Of a stretch of DNA of 14,465 bases, positions 1 to 6,924 are shown piece after piece. The stretch covers positions 1 through 14,465 of the forward strand of contig CAMWOK010000043.1 in assembly GCA_947175845.1 (NCBI GenBank), in the 5' to 3' direction. The notes beneath the pieces were generated by a model that did not search any database, was not told the origin of the DNA, and was given only the letters and a program-made list of their open reading frames with translations. The DNA is from an uncultured Lachnospiraceae bacterium. GTDB taxonomy: Bacteria > Bacillota > Clostridia > Lachnospirales > Lachnospiraceae. The number at the start of each line of letters is the position of its first letter. Position 1 is the stretch's first letter. Both the position numbers and the translations under genes were made by a program.

Positions 1-269
1 TGAGTCAGGAGCGCGTGATCGTGGGCAGCGCGCAGGGGGCGAGATTCATCGAGATGTACGCGGAGTACGAGAAGAATCCGCTCCTGACTAAACAGCGGAT
101 GTTCTACGAGACGATGGAGGAGGTTCTTCCGGGCGTGAAGCTCATCATAGACGACGGCAGCGGCACGCTCAACAAGACATTGTATCTCGACGAACTGCAG
201 CTTGAGGACATCACAGACAGCCGTTTTTCACAACAGGCGGATGACGCCGGCACACAGGAGGGACATTAG
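1..269 (+). CDS. hflK: HflK-like SPFH membrane protein, C-terminal part (5' end outside window)
   Basis: The reading frame is already open at the window edge (codons in phase with position 3) and stops with TAG at 267-269, giving about 88 C-terminal residues. The stretch ARFIEMYAEYEKNP followed by RMFYETMEEVL and KLIIDD matches the conserved end of the HflK SPFH family, where a helical region precedes a short beta segment. HflK normally forms a membrane complex with HflC that surrounds and modulates the FtsH protease; that role is family knowledge. The next gene, 2 nt downstream, is hflC, the usual partner and order, which supports the call. The short polar tail after the conserved block is not recognisable. 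An internal GTG at 15 could be read as a start but has no ribosome binding site and lies inside the family domain, so this is a truncated gene, not a small protein. Confidence 0.85.
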   Translation, partial: SQERVIVGSAQGARFIEMYAEYEKNPLLTKQRMFYETMEEVLPGVKLIIDDGSGTLNKTLYLDELQLEDITDSRFSQQADDAGTQEGH

Positions 270-271
270 GA

Positions 272-1141
272 ATGAAGAAAAAAATCAGCGGGGCATTTGG
301 CGTTCTGCTCCTGGTGGCAGCGCTTATTGTGCTGGCAAACTCGGCATTTATCATCAAGGAAAACCAGTACGGGCTGGTGCGTGAATTTGGAAGAATCGAG
401 CGGGTGATATCGGATTCGGGACTCTATTTTAAAGTACCGTTCATACAGGAGAAGGACACCGTCACAAAAGAACTTCTGCTCTACGATATCGCCAAGTCGG
501 ACGTTATCACGCAGGATAAGAAATCAATGATTGTGGACAGCTTTGTGCTGTGGCGCGTCACCGACCCGAAGATTTTTGCGCAGACCCTGAACACGTCCGC
601 GCAGAATGCCGAGGGCAGAATCAACGTGGCGGTCTACAATTCCATCAAAAATGTGATCAGCAGCATGACGCAGTCCGATATCATCGCGGCGAGAGGGCAG
701 AAGCTCACGAACCTGATTATGGAAAATGTCACCGGAATCAACCAGTACGGGATAGAGATTACGACCGTCGAGATTAAGCTGCTCGATCTGCCGGAGGACA
801 ACAAGAACGCAGTCTTTGAGAGAATGATATCTGAGCGTGAAAATATCGCCGCAACCTACACCGCAGAGGGCAATTCCGACGCGCAGAAAATCCGCAACAC
901 GACGGACAAGGAGACGGCAGTGATGCTCTCCGAGGCCAAAAAGAATGCCGAGATTTTAAAGGCGGAGGGCGAGGCGGAATACATGCGCGAGATTGCCGCG
1001 GCATATGATGGAGAGATGAAGGCGGATTTCTATAATTTTACCAGAAGCCTCGACGCGCTGAAAAATTCGATCAAGGGCGGCAATAAGACGGTTATTCTCG
1101 ATAAGGACTCGCCGATTACACAGATTTTTTATAACAACTGA
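272..1141 (+). CDS. hflC: HflC-like SPFH/prohibitin-domain protein (membrane protease modulator)
   Basis: The ATG at 272 is preceded by AGGAGGG (256-262), and the gene starts 2 nt after hflK, so the two are almost certainly co-transcribed and co-translated. The 289-residue product has one N-terminal transmembrane helix (about residues 7-27) followed by the SPFH domain beginning IIKENQYGLVREFG. The coiled part contains the family block FERMISERENIAATY followed by AEG (about 182-201), then an Ala/Glu-rich helix that normally mediates oligomerisation. HflC pairs with HflK to form a large cage around FtsH in the membrane; that function is known for the family and not shown here. It is somewhat shorter than the E. 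coli protein (about 334 residues). The end of the gene faces the convergent DUF378-type gene across a shared hairpin. No ftsH gene is visible nearby. Confidence 0.88.
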   Translation: MKKKISGAFGVLLLVAALIVLANSAFIIKENQYGLVREFGRIERVISDSGLYFKVPFIQEKDTVTKELLLYDIAKSDVITQDKKSMIVDSFVLWRVTDPKIFAQTLNTSAQNAEGRINVAVYNSIKNVISSMTQSDIIAARGQKLTNLIMENVTGINQYGIEITTVEIKLLDLPEDNKNAVFERMISERENIAATYTAEGNSDAQKIRNTTDKETAVMLSEAKKNAEILKAEGEAEYMREIAAAYDGEMKADFYNFTRSLDALKNSIKGGNKTVILDKDSPITQIFYNN

Positions 1142-1193
1142 CAAAACAAAAAATATCGTGCCTGCAGCAACGTGTTTTTGCCGCAGACACGAT
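1142..1193 (-). terminator. Rho-independent terminator for the minus-strand DUF378-type gene
   Basis: Arms 1155-1170 and 1178-1193 pair as ATCGTG/CACGAT and TGCAGCAA/TTGCCGCA, with one mismatch and a small internal bulge. Read on the minus strand, the stem is followed by a T-rich run (complement of the A-rich 1142-1153). On the plus strand no T-run follows, so it would terminate hflC only weakly. It lies 25 nt past the stop codon of the minus-strand gene. Confidence 0.7.
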
Positions 1194-1217
1194 AGAACAA
1201 AGACCAATGCCGGTGCG

Positions 1218-1433
1218 TTATGCCTCTGATGCGGAGTCGCCAAGCCTCATATAGAAGCAGATGAGATAAAGACCGCACACACCTACAAGTGCATAGATGA
1301 TTCTGGAGAGCCATGTCATGCTGCCGAACACGGCAGCGACAAGGTTAAAGTCGAAGAAGCCAATCAGTCCCCAGTTTACAGCGCCGACAATCGCAATGGT
1401 CAATGCGATTCCATCAATGAATTTATTGCCCAT
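1218..1433 (-). CDS. DUF378-family small membrane protein
   Basis: The chosen ATG (1433-1431) gives 71 residues. GGAGGAGG lies 7-8 nt upstream of it, while a longer version starting at 1490 would overlap the likely -10 box and has no ribosome binding site. The sequence has two hydrophobic helices (about residues 7-27 and 41-62) separated by a short loop. It carries the DUF378 pattern: GAVNWGLIGFF, then LVAAVFG, then an Arg and IIYALVGVCGLY. Members of this family (B. subtilis YuzA is one) are small integral membrane proteins of unknown function. The gene is a single-cistron unit on the minus strand, converging on hflC, with a terminator behind it. Nothing in the neighbourhood suggests a specific job. 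Family assignment is confident, function unknown. Confidence 0.8.
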   Translation of the reverse strand: MGNKFIDGIALTIAIVGAVNWGLIGFFDFNLVAAVFGSMTWLSRIIYALVGVCGLYLICFYMRLGDSASEA

Positions 1434-1476
1434 AATTTCGCCTCCTCCAAGAATAGGATTGCCGGATATGACTAAG

Positions 1477-1482
1477 ATTATA
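1477..1482 (-). promoter_or_regulatory. Probable -10 box of the DUF378-type gene
   Basis: On the minus strand this reads TATAAT, preceded directly by TG, about 43 nt upstream of the chosen ATG. The hexamer 17 nt further upstream is a poor -35 match. A TTGACA lies 31 nt upstream, too far for a standard spacing. The call rests on the perfect -10 and its position only. Confidence 0.4.
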
Positions 1483-1578
1483 CATGCCATCAGCTGTTTT
1501 GATTGTTACATTTTGTCAATTTAAGACAATAAAAAGAGCGAGATTTTGAAATAATTTAATAAAATTTATGTAATTAAA

Positions 1579-1607
1579 TTGAAATATGCAGATAAATGTG
1601 GTATCAT
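1579..1607 (+). promoter_or_regulatory. Sigma-A-type promoter of the DUF6465-like gene
   Basis: TTGAAA (1579-1584), a 17-nt spacer, then TATCAT (1602-1607), sitting in AT-rich DNA upstream of the gene. Both hexamers match the consensus at five of six positions and the spacing is ideal. Transcription would begin near 1614, giving a leader of about 220 nt before the chosen start codon. Divergent transcription toward the DUF378-type gene begins about 130 nt to the left. Confidence 0.65.
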
Positions 1608-1836
1608 ATTAATGCATGTAATTTTGCGTCAGTTCGAAGCTTGCGTTTTTGTGAGAACAGTGTCTGCTATCATGCGATACAGGTGTGAGCGGAGGAGTGC
1701 ATTATGGAAGTTACTGGCAGTACAGGAAGGAGCTTCTAAGGAGAAGCGGAGTCTTGCGTCAAAGAGAACAGCGGATTCCGGAAATACAATCCTAGGGCAA
1801 ATGAAATTAGAAGATTTAGATCAGGAGAGGTTAGAA
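1608..1836 (+). promoter_or_regulatory. Long 5' leader of the DUF6465-like gene
   Basis: About 220 nt separate the predicted transcription start from the chosen GTG start. The leader contains a short ORF with a strong ribosome binding site (1704-1739), a 6-bp perfect hairpin (1732-1737 with 1742-1747, loop AAGG) that covers the short ORF's stop codon, and the ribosome binding site of the main gene (1823-1830). The main frame is also open through the leader. That open frame is probably chance, because its only early in-frame start candidates lie in the promoter or lack a ribosome binding site. I recognise no known riboswitch class in it. Confidence 0.4.
1704..1739 (+). CDS. Possible upstream leader peptide MEVTGSTGRSF (11 residues)
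   Basis: GGAGGAG (1691-1697) sits 6 nt before an ATG that opens an 11-codon frame ending in TAA at 1737-1739, inside the leader of the DUF6465-like gene. The ribosome binding site is stronger than that of many real genes in this window. The stop codon lies at the top of a 6-bp hairpin. The peptide has no run of one amino acid that would indicate classical attenuation, so a regulatory role is speculative. Confidence 0.3.
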   Translation: MEVTGSTGRSF

Positions 1837-2343
1837 GTGAGAAAATCAGTAGAAAAGAAATCGACAACAAAGAAACCGTCAGAGAAGAAGACCGTCAGCG
1901 CAGCAAAAGCGGTAGCTGATACAAAGGCAGAGGTGAAGGCGGCAGCGGTTGAGGTGCAGGAGACCGAGGCAGCGGAGGTAAAGGCTGAGGAGCCTAAGAC
2001 AGAGGAGCCTGCTGCGAAGAAGGAAGAAGCCAAGCCAAAGGCAACACGCGCAAAGACTGTGAAGAAGGAAGAGACAACGCCTGCTGCAAAGAAGGAAGAG
2101 ACAGAACCCAAGACAAAAGCAAAAGCAGCTGTCAAGGTGGAGCCTTCGGAAAAAATTGTCCTTCAGATTGGCGGCAGAGAAGATATGGTTATGGCAAACC
2201 TGATTGAGCGGGTAAAAGCAGCGTATGTTGCAGAGGGACACAAGGCTGACTCCATCAAGAATATCGAAGTCTATATCAAGATGGATGAGAATATGGCGTA
2301 TTATGTGATTGACGGATATGCGTCCGGCATCAATCTGTATTAG
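1837..2343 (+). CDS. Lys/Ala/Glu-rich protein with DUF6465-like C-terminal domain
   Basis: The GTG at 1837 is chosen because AGGAGAGG (1823-1830) ends 6 nt before it, giving 168 residues. An in-frame ATG at 1801 has only a weak AGGG upstream, and translation from further upstream would cross the promoter. Residues 1-104 are a low-complexity, highly charged linker with repeated KKEE and AAKKEE units, probably disordered. Residues about 105-168 form a compact domain (EKIVLQIGGREDM, then LIERVKAAYVAEGH, then IEVYIKMDENMAYYVI). This resembles DUF6465, a small domain seen mainly in Lachnospiraceae after a Lys/Ala-rich stretch. Function is unknown; the basic N-terminus could bind nucleic acid or another polyanion, but that is a guess. 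It is a single-gene unit with its own promoter and terminator. Confident as a gene, moderate for the family. Confidence 0.75.
   Translation: MRKSVEKKSTTKKPSEKKTVSAAKAVADTKAEVKAAAVEVQETEAAEVKAEEPKTEEPAAKKEEAKPKATRAKTVKKEETTPAAKKEETEPKTKAKAAVKVEPSEKIVLQIGGREDMVMANLIERVKAAYVAEGHKADSIKNIEVYIKMDENMAYYVIDGYASGINLY
2008..2099 (+). repeat. Imperfect direct repeats coding for AAKKEE units
   Basis: Positions 2008-2027 and 2080-2099 are 20-nt copies that differ at one position, 72 nt apart, and both encode PAAKKEE. A related GAAGAAGGAAGA segment lies at 2061-2072. They are inside the linker of the DUF6465-like gene and in the same frame, so expansion or contraction would change linker length without a frameshift. 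Confidence 0.6.
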
Positions 2344-2360
2344 TAAGAATGTTTTGTAAT

Positions 2361-2397
2361 AAAAAAATCTCAGATATACTGCATCTGAGATTTTTTT
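2361..2397. terminator. Bidirectional Rho-independent terminator
   Basis: A perfect 15-bp stem, seven A's plus TCTCAGAT paired with ATCTGAGA plus seven T's, closes a 7-nt loop (2376-2382). Because the stem starts with an A-run and ends with a T-run, it can terminate transcription in both directions. It lies 18 nt past the DUF6465-like gene and 5 nt past the end of the convergent minus-strand small gene, so it serves both. Confidence 0.92.
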
Positions 2398-2401
2398 ATG
2401 T

Positions 2402-2605
2402 TCAATTGTCCGTATCCTGTGGAAAAAATATGTTGAGGCTGTTTAGTTCGTCCTCTGTAATATTGGTAAACTGGTCAAGAATAATAGTGATATTATTCTT
2501 CTTGGCATTGCAGAGCAGATAGATGATATCTGTCAGTTGTGCGATTATGTCTTTCATACGCATTGCATCAATTTTAACATGTTTGGAATTTCTTATCGTT
2601 TTCAT
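2402..2605 (-). CDS. Small hypothetical protein (67 residues), unknown family
   Basis: The ATG at 2605-2603 has GGAG (2618-2615) 9 nt upstream and gives 67 residues. Longer versions from the ATG at 2620 or the TTG at 2662 lack a ribosome binding site. The product starts MKTIRNSKHVKIDAMRMKD and continues with an amphipathic to hydrophobic helix (about 15-33, containing DIIAQLTDIIYLLC), a beta-like NNITIILD segment and an acidic end (ITEDELNSLNIF, then PQDTDN). I recognise no family, no helix-turn-helix and no transmembrane segment. The gene is markedly more AT-rich than its neighbours. It ends at the shared two-way terminator, which supports it being transcribed, and it diverges from the amino-acid ABC operon across an AT-rich regulatory region. 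Coding status is likely but not certain. Confidence 0.55.
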   Translation of the reverse strand: MKTIRNSKHVKIDAMRMKDIIAQLTDIIYLLCNAKKNNITIILDQFTNITEDELNSLNIFFPQDTDN

Positions 2606-2779
2606 TTTGATTGACTCCATTTCTGTTGTAATTAATGTGAAAAAAGTGATAAAAAAAGACAAAAAATATAGAAATTAGAACAAAATTGCTGGAACAACAT
2701 TTCGCATGTTTGGTTATACGATAACATAAAAAGTACAAATTTTCAATATGGAATCAAAAAAATCAAAAAGTAAAAATGT

Positions 2780-2791
2780 AAAAGTACTTTT
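2780..2791. promoter_or_regulatory. Palindromic operator candidate AAAAGTACTTTT
   Basis: A perfect 12-bp palindrome whose last four bases are the first four of the -35 hexamer of the amino-acid ABC operon, a position where a bound dimer would block RNA polymerase. The half AAAAGTAC occurs again at 2729-2736, 51 bp upstream (about five helical turns). The AT-rich context makes simple palindromes more likely by chance. Confidence 0.4.
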
Positions 2792-2816
2792 CAGTTTGCA
2801 ATGTTTGTGATAGAAT
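2788..2816 (+). promoter_or_regulatory. Sigma-A-type promoter of the amino-acid ABC operon
   Basis: TTTTCA (2788-2793), a 17-nt spacer, then TAGAAT (2811-2816), about 54 nt before the chosen permease start. The -10 matches five of six and the -35 four of six consensus positions. An in-frame ATG at 2801 lies inside this promoter and is therefore not a usable start. Confidence 0.55.
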
Positions 2817-2869
2817 GGGCGTTGGTGTATGGATTAGCAGCTCGGCGATTAAGAAAGGATGACAGACAA

Positions 2870-3568
2870 ATGACAGCGTTTCAGGAATGGTTCTCTGATT
2901 TTTCGAATGAATTTTATATGTGTTTTATCAAGGAAGACCGCTATAAGCTCCTGGTGAGCGGTGTCGGTGTGACAGTCAAGGTTTCGCTTCTGGCAGTCTT
3001 TATTGGTATTCTTATCGGGATGCTGATTGCTCTGTGCAATCTCTCAAAAAGAAAACCGATCAGATTTATCGGGAGGCTTTACACAGACGTGATACGGGGA
3101 ACGCCGTCTGTCACGCAGCTGATGATCATTTATTTTGTGGTATTTGCCACTGTGGGTTTGGACAAGTGGATTATCGCGGCGATTGCGTTTGGTATCAACT
3201 CCGGCGCTTATGTGTCAGAGATTATCCGTGCGGGAATTCTGTCTGTGGATCATGGACAGACAGAGGCGGGCAGATCGCTTGGACTGAACGGATTTCAGAC
3301 GATGACGCGCATCGTCATTCCGCAGGCGGTCAAAAATATCTTTCCTGCACTGTGCAATGAATTTATCGTGCTGATTAAGGAGACTGCGATTGTCGGTTAT
3401 GTGGGGCTGATGGACATCCAGAAGGCGGGCGATTTTATCAAGAGTGCGACGTTTATCACGTTTATACCGCTTATCGGCACAGCTATCATTTATTATGTGC
3501 TGATAAAGATACTGACACTGCTGCTGCACAGAATTGAGATCGCGCTGCGCAAGTCGGATATGCGTTAG
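2870..3568 (+). CDS. Polar amino-acid ABC transporter permease (HisM/GlnP family)
   Basis: The ATG at 2870 follows AAAGGA and gives 232 residues; an in-frame ATG at 2801 is rejected because it overlaps the promoter. After a cytoplasmic-looking N-terminus, the first transmembrane helix spans about residues 34-56. Further hydrophobic segments lie at about 84-108 and 185-215. The permease signature GQTEAGRSLGL followed by an Ile/Pro-containing stretch (about 129-152) is the EAA loop that docks on the ATPase. RGTPSVTQ (about 76-83) is typical of the amino-acid (PAAT) class. As only one permease gene is present, the channel should be a homodimer. It is first in a three-gene operon with ATPase and binding protein downstream. 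The exact amino acid carried cannot be read from the sequence. Confident family call. Confidence 0.9.
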   Translation: MTAFQEWFSDFSNEFYMCFIKEDRYKLLVSGVGVTVKVSLLAVFIGILIGMLIALCNLSKRKPIRFIGRLYTDVIRGTPSVTQLMIIYFVVFATVGLDKWIIAAIAFGINSGAYVSEIIRAGILSVDHGQTEAGRSLGLNGFQTMTRIVIPQAVKNIFPALCNEFIVLIKETAIVGYVGLMDIQKAGDFIKSATFITFIPLIGTAIIYYVLIKILTLLLHRIEIALRKSDMR

Positions 3569-3597
3569 GGATAAATGGTATCGTTGAAGGAAAGGGC

Positions 3598-3611
3598 ATG
3601 GATAGTCTGAT

Positions 3612-3615
<4 letters not shown>
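3598..3615 (+). other. Possible five-codon ORF (MDSLI) coupled to the ATPase start
   Basis: ATG at 3598 preceded by AAGG (3587-3590, spacing 7 nt) opens a frame that stops with TGA at 3613-3615, overlapping the ATPase ATG (3612-3614) as ATGA. It would place a terminating ribosome exactly at the ATPase start, which otherwise lacks a well-placed ribosome binding site. It may be chance. Confidence 0.25.
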
Positions 3616-4334
<719 letters not shown>

Positions 4335-4362
4335 ACTGCGAAGGTATTATGCCAGAAGGCTT

Positions 4363-4377
4363 AATATAAACTATATT
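4363..4377. promoter_or_regulatory. AT-rich inverted repeat before the binding-protein gene
   Basis: AATATA-AAC-TATATT is a perfect 6-bp inverted repeat in the 66-nt gap between the ATPase and binding-protein genes. It could be part of an internal promoter (TATAAA at 4366-4371 is included) that raises binding-protein expression, or an RNA processing/stability element. There is no T-run, so it is not a terminator. Confidence 0.25.
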
Positions 4378-4400
4378 TATCAAATCAGAGGAGGAACATT

Positions 4401-5267
4401 ATGAAAAAAGCAACAAAAGCAGCAGCGCTCGGGCTTGCGGCAGTGATGATGGCGGCTGCGCTGACAGCGTGCGGCGGCAAGACAGATACGAACAAGGCAG
4501 ATGACACGGCAGCATCAGGGACACAGACCCAGCAGACAGACGCGTCCGCACCCGCACAGGAGCAGGGCGAGACGCCGGCAGCGGGTGGCACACTTACATT
4601 TGGAACCAATGCGGAATTTCCGCCGTTTGAGTTTGTGGCAGGCAGCGGTGTGATTGATCAGTATGATGGAATTGATATGGCGATCGCAAAGAAAATTGCA
4701 GAGGAGAACGGCATGACAGCGGCTGTCGAGAATATGGAGTTTGACTCTCTGCTGATAGCGCTGCACAATGGTCAGATTGATGCTGCAATCGCTGGCATGA
4801 CTGTGACAGAGGAGAGAAAAGAGCAGGCTGATTTCTCAACTCCCTACTACACAGCTACGCAGGTTATGATCGTGAAGGAGGATTCCACGATTGCATCGGC
4901 AGCGGATATGGCAGACAAGAAAATCTGCGTCATTCAGGGCTATACCGGAGAAATCTGCGTGAAAGATCTGGGATATCCATATGAGGCGTTCAAGAAAGGC
5001 ACAGATGCCATTATGGAACTGGTCAATGGAAAGTGTGATGTCGTTGTGATTGACTCTGCGACAGCACAGAAGTATGTGGGCGACAACGAGGGACTCAAGA
5101 TTGTGGAGGATGCTGCTGCATTTGAGTCTGAGGAGTACGCGATTGCGGTGAAAAAGGGCAACACAGAACTTCTCAACAAGATCAACCAGTCCATCGAGGG
5201 CATGTTGAGCGACGGGACTGTGGCAGAGCTGGGCGCACAGTATATTGAGGCGATATCGGCGGAGTAA
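4401..5267 (+). CDS. Amino-acid ABC transporter substrate-binding lipoprotein (PBP family 3)
   Basis: AGAGGAGGA (4387-4395) precedes the ATG with ideal spacing. The 288-residue product begins with a lipoprotein signal peptide ending in the lipobox LTAC, so Cys24 should be lipidated and anchor the protein to the outer face of the membrane. A Ser/Thr/Gln/Ala-rich flexible linker (about 25-65) leads into the two-lobed binding fold: LTFGTNAEFPPFEF, then DGIDMAIAKKIAE, then DSLLIALHNGQIDAAIAGM followed by RKEQADFSTPYY. This is the classic PBPb/SBP_bac_3 pattern used for polar amino acids and cystine. The protein captures the substrate for the permease and ATPase encoded just upstream. Specificity is not evident. 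It is the last gene before a strong terminator. Confidence 0.93.
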   Translation: MKKATKAAALGLAAVMMAAALTACGGKTDTNKADDTAASGTQTQQTDASAPAQEQGETPAAGGTLTFGTNAEFPPFEFVAGSGVIDQYDGIDMAIAKKIAEENGMTAAVENMEFDSLLIALHNGQIDAAIAGMTVTEERKEQADFSTPYYTATQVMIVKEDSTIASAADMADKKICVIQGYTGEICVKDLGYPYEAFKKGTDAIMELVNGKCDVVVIDSATAQKYVGDNEGLKIVEDAAAFESEEYAIAVKKGNTELLNKINQSIEGMLSDGTVAELGAQYIEAISAE

Positions 5268-5296
5268 GCCGGTCAACTTACATAACTGCAGTTTTT

Positions 5297-5330
5297 CAAA
5301 AGACACGCTTTGCGGCGTGTCTTTTGTCGA
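5297..5330 (+). terminator. Rho-independent terminator of the amino-acid ABC operon
   Basis: A perfect 12-bp stem (5297-5308 with 5315-5326; CAAAAGACACGC paired with GCGTGTCTTTTG) with a 6-nt loop, 29 nt after the binding-protein stop. The T-run is within the distal arm, not after it, but the GC-rich upper stem makes this a good terminator. It insulates the amino-acid operon from the polyamine operon. Confidence 0.85.
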
Positions 5331-5370
5331 CTCAGCGCTGCTGTCAGAGCTGTGAGGCATCTCAAAAATT

Positions 5371-5399
5371 TTTAGTAGCAATTATAGCAAGGATATGAT
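5371..5399 (+). promoter_or_regulatory. Probable promoter of the potABCD operon
   Basis: TATGAT (5394-5399) is a good -10 match located 54 nt upstream of the potA start. The hexamer TTTAGT, 17 nt before it, is a poor -35 match. An A/T tract (AAAAATTTTT, 5364-5373) overlaps and precedes it and could act as an UP-like element. It is the only plausible promoter between the upstream terminator and potA. Confidence 0.4.
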
Positions 5400-5453
5400 A
5401 AACTACAAAGTGATGCATTACTTTTACGATACGATACACGAGGAGGACTAGCG

Positions 5454-6902
5454 TTGGACAGAAATACCGCAAGGGAAAATATTATAGAATTAAAGCATAT
5501 CAGCCGTACTTTTGACGACGGTTTCTGCGTGGTGGATGATTTTAATCTGACCGTGCAGCGGGGCGAGTTTGTCACGTTTCTGGGGCCTTCTGGCTGTGGC
5601 AAGACCACAACCTTGCGCATGATTGCAGGCTTTGACAAGCCGACTGAGGGCGAGCTGCTGCTCAACGGTGAGGATATCCGGGATCTGCCGCCCAATAAAC
5701 GTCCCATCAACACTGTGTTTCAGCGGTATGCGCTGTTTCCGCACCTGAATGTCTTCGAGAACGTTGCATTTGGGTTGAAATTAAAAAAGCTTCCCAAGGC
5801 GGATATCGTAAAAAAGGTGAAAAAAGCGCTTGAGATGGTGGATCTTGAAGATTTTGAGGACAGGGGAATACACACGCTCTCAGGCGGCCAGCAGCAGCGC
5901 ATCGCCATCGCCCGGGCGATCGTCAACGAGCCGGAAATCCTGCTGTTGGACGAGCCGCTCGGGGCGCTGGATTTAAAGATGCGCAAGGAGATGCAGCTGG
6001 AGCTTAAGGGGATGCACGAGAAGCTTGGCATCACGTTTATCTATGTGACGCACGACCAGGAGGAGGCGCTCACGATGTCGGACAAGATCGTCGTGATGTC
6101 GGAGGGAAAGATTCAGCAGATCGGCACGCCGGAGGATATTTACAACGAGCCAAAAAATGCGTTTGTGGCGGATTTTATCGGGGACAGCAATATCTTTAGC
6201 GGCATTATGACAGGCAAGTGCAGGGTGCGGTTCTGCGGGGCTGAGTTTGCGTGCGTGGACGACGTTGAGCACGGAACGATGATTGACGCGGTGGTCCGTC
6301 CGGAGGATGTGACCATCACGGCGCCGGAAAAAGGAATCATCCGCGGAAGAGTGACTTCGGTTATATTTAAGGGTGTGCACTATGAGATCACAGTGCAGTC
6401 CGGCAAGAATGAAATTGTGGTGCAGTCGACCAAAAAGGCGGAACTCAATGCCACGGTTGGCCTGTTCATCGAGCCGGAGGGAATTCACATCATGCTGGCA
6501 GAAAACACTATAAACCGCATTGAATCCGGTGTGGACAGGGAGTACAGGCTGAGTTTTCTCGGGGGAATGCTGGACTGCGATATCGCATCTCTAATACCGG
6601 GGGCAGCGTTTGGTACGGATGGTGCGCTGATCGATGCGCACGGGGATGTGATCGAGCCGGACCGCATCAAGGTGATTGTGTCTGTGAAGCCCGACGATAT
6701 CACGATGAGTGACGACAAGGAGGCAGGGATTCTGCGGGGACACATTATCAATCTGATCTACAAGGGCGATCATTACAGCTATGTCGTGCGGACGGAGGAG
6801 GATGAGGACTTTATCGTGTCCGACGAGTATCTCTGGAATATGGACGATTATGTGAGTCTGCTGATACCGAAGGAAAAGTTTCACTATGCATTGAAGAAAT
6901 AG
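5454..6902 (+). CDS. potA: Spermidine/putrescine ABC transporter ATP-binding protein PotA, extended form
   Basis: A TTG start is chosen because AGGAGGA (5441-5447) ends 6 nt before it. The 482-residue ATPase drives polyamine import with PotB, PotC and PotD. Elements visible are Walker A GPSGCGKTT (44-52), Q-loop VFQRYALFPH (Q90), signature LSGGQQQR (142-149), Walker B ILLLDEP (162-168) and switch His200 in VTHDQEEA. A TOBE-like domain follows at about 278-348 (VVRPEDVTI, then RGRVTSVIFKGVHYEI). Oddly, a second similar block occurs at about 405-480 (VSVKPDDITM, then RGHIINLIYKGDHYSYVV). Usual PotA proteins are about 350-380 residues with one such region, so this one appears to have a duplicated regulatory end. 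The PotABCD context and the family-typical N-terminal domain make the identity secure. The role of the extra domain is unknown. Confidence 0.92.
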   Translation: MDRNTARENIIELKHISRTFDDGFCVVDDFNLTVQRGEFVTFLGPSGCGKTTTLRMIAGFDKPTEGELLLNGEDIRDLPPNKRPINTVFQRYALFPHLNVFENVAFGLKLKKLPKADIVKKVKKALEMVDLEDFEDRGIHTLSGGQQQRIAIARAIVNEPEILLLDEPLGALDLKMRKEMQLELKGMHEKLGITFIYVTHDQEEALTMSDKIVVMSEGKIQQIGTPEDIYNEPKNAFVADFIGDSNIFSGIMTGKCRVRFCGAEFACVDDVEHGTMIDAVVRPEDVTITAPEKGIIRGRVTSVIFKGVHYEITVQSGKNEIVVQSTKKAELNATVGLFIEPEGIHIMLAENTINRIESGVDREYRLSFLGGMLDCDIASLIPGAAFGTDGALIDAHGDVIEPDRIKVIVSVKPDDITMSDDKEAGILRGHIINLIYKGDHYSYVVRTEEDEDFIVSDEYLWNMDDYVSLLIPKEKFHYALKK

Positions 6903-6924
6903 TCTGCAAAATGGAGGTTGCCGG

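Larger units (their letters stand above)
2606..2869. promoter_or_regulatory. AT-rich divergent intergenic region
   Basis: This 264-nt gap separates the small minus-strand gene from the amino-acid ABC operon. It holds the operon promoter (2788-2816), a 12-bp palindrome (2780-2791), a second AAAAGTAC copy (2729-2736), an inverted repeat GTTAT-ACG-ATAAC (2713-2725), a tandem AATCAAAAA pair (2752-2760 and 2761-2769) and an AATTTTCA half-site (2738-2745). I see no convincing promoter for the minus-strand gene and no RNA gene. Confidence 0.5.

Noticed and set aside
2738..2752. Possible CodY box (AATTTTCA half-site) upstream of the amino-acid operon
   Set aside because: Only the left half matches the AATTTTCWGAAAATT consensus; the right half is poor, and AT-rich DNA gives such partial matches by chance.
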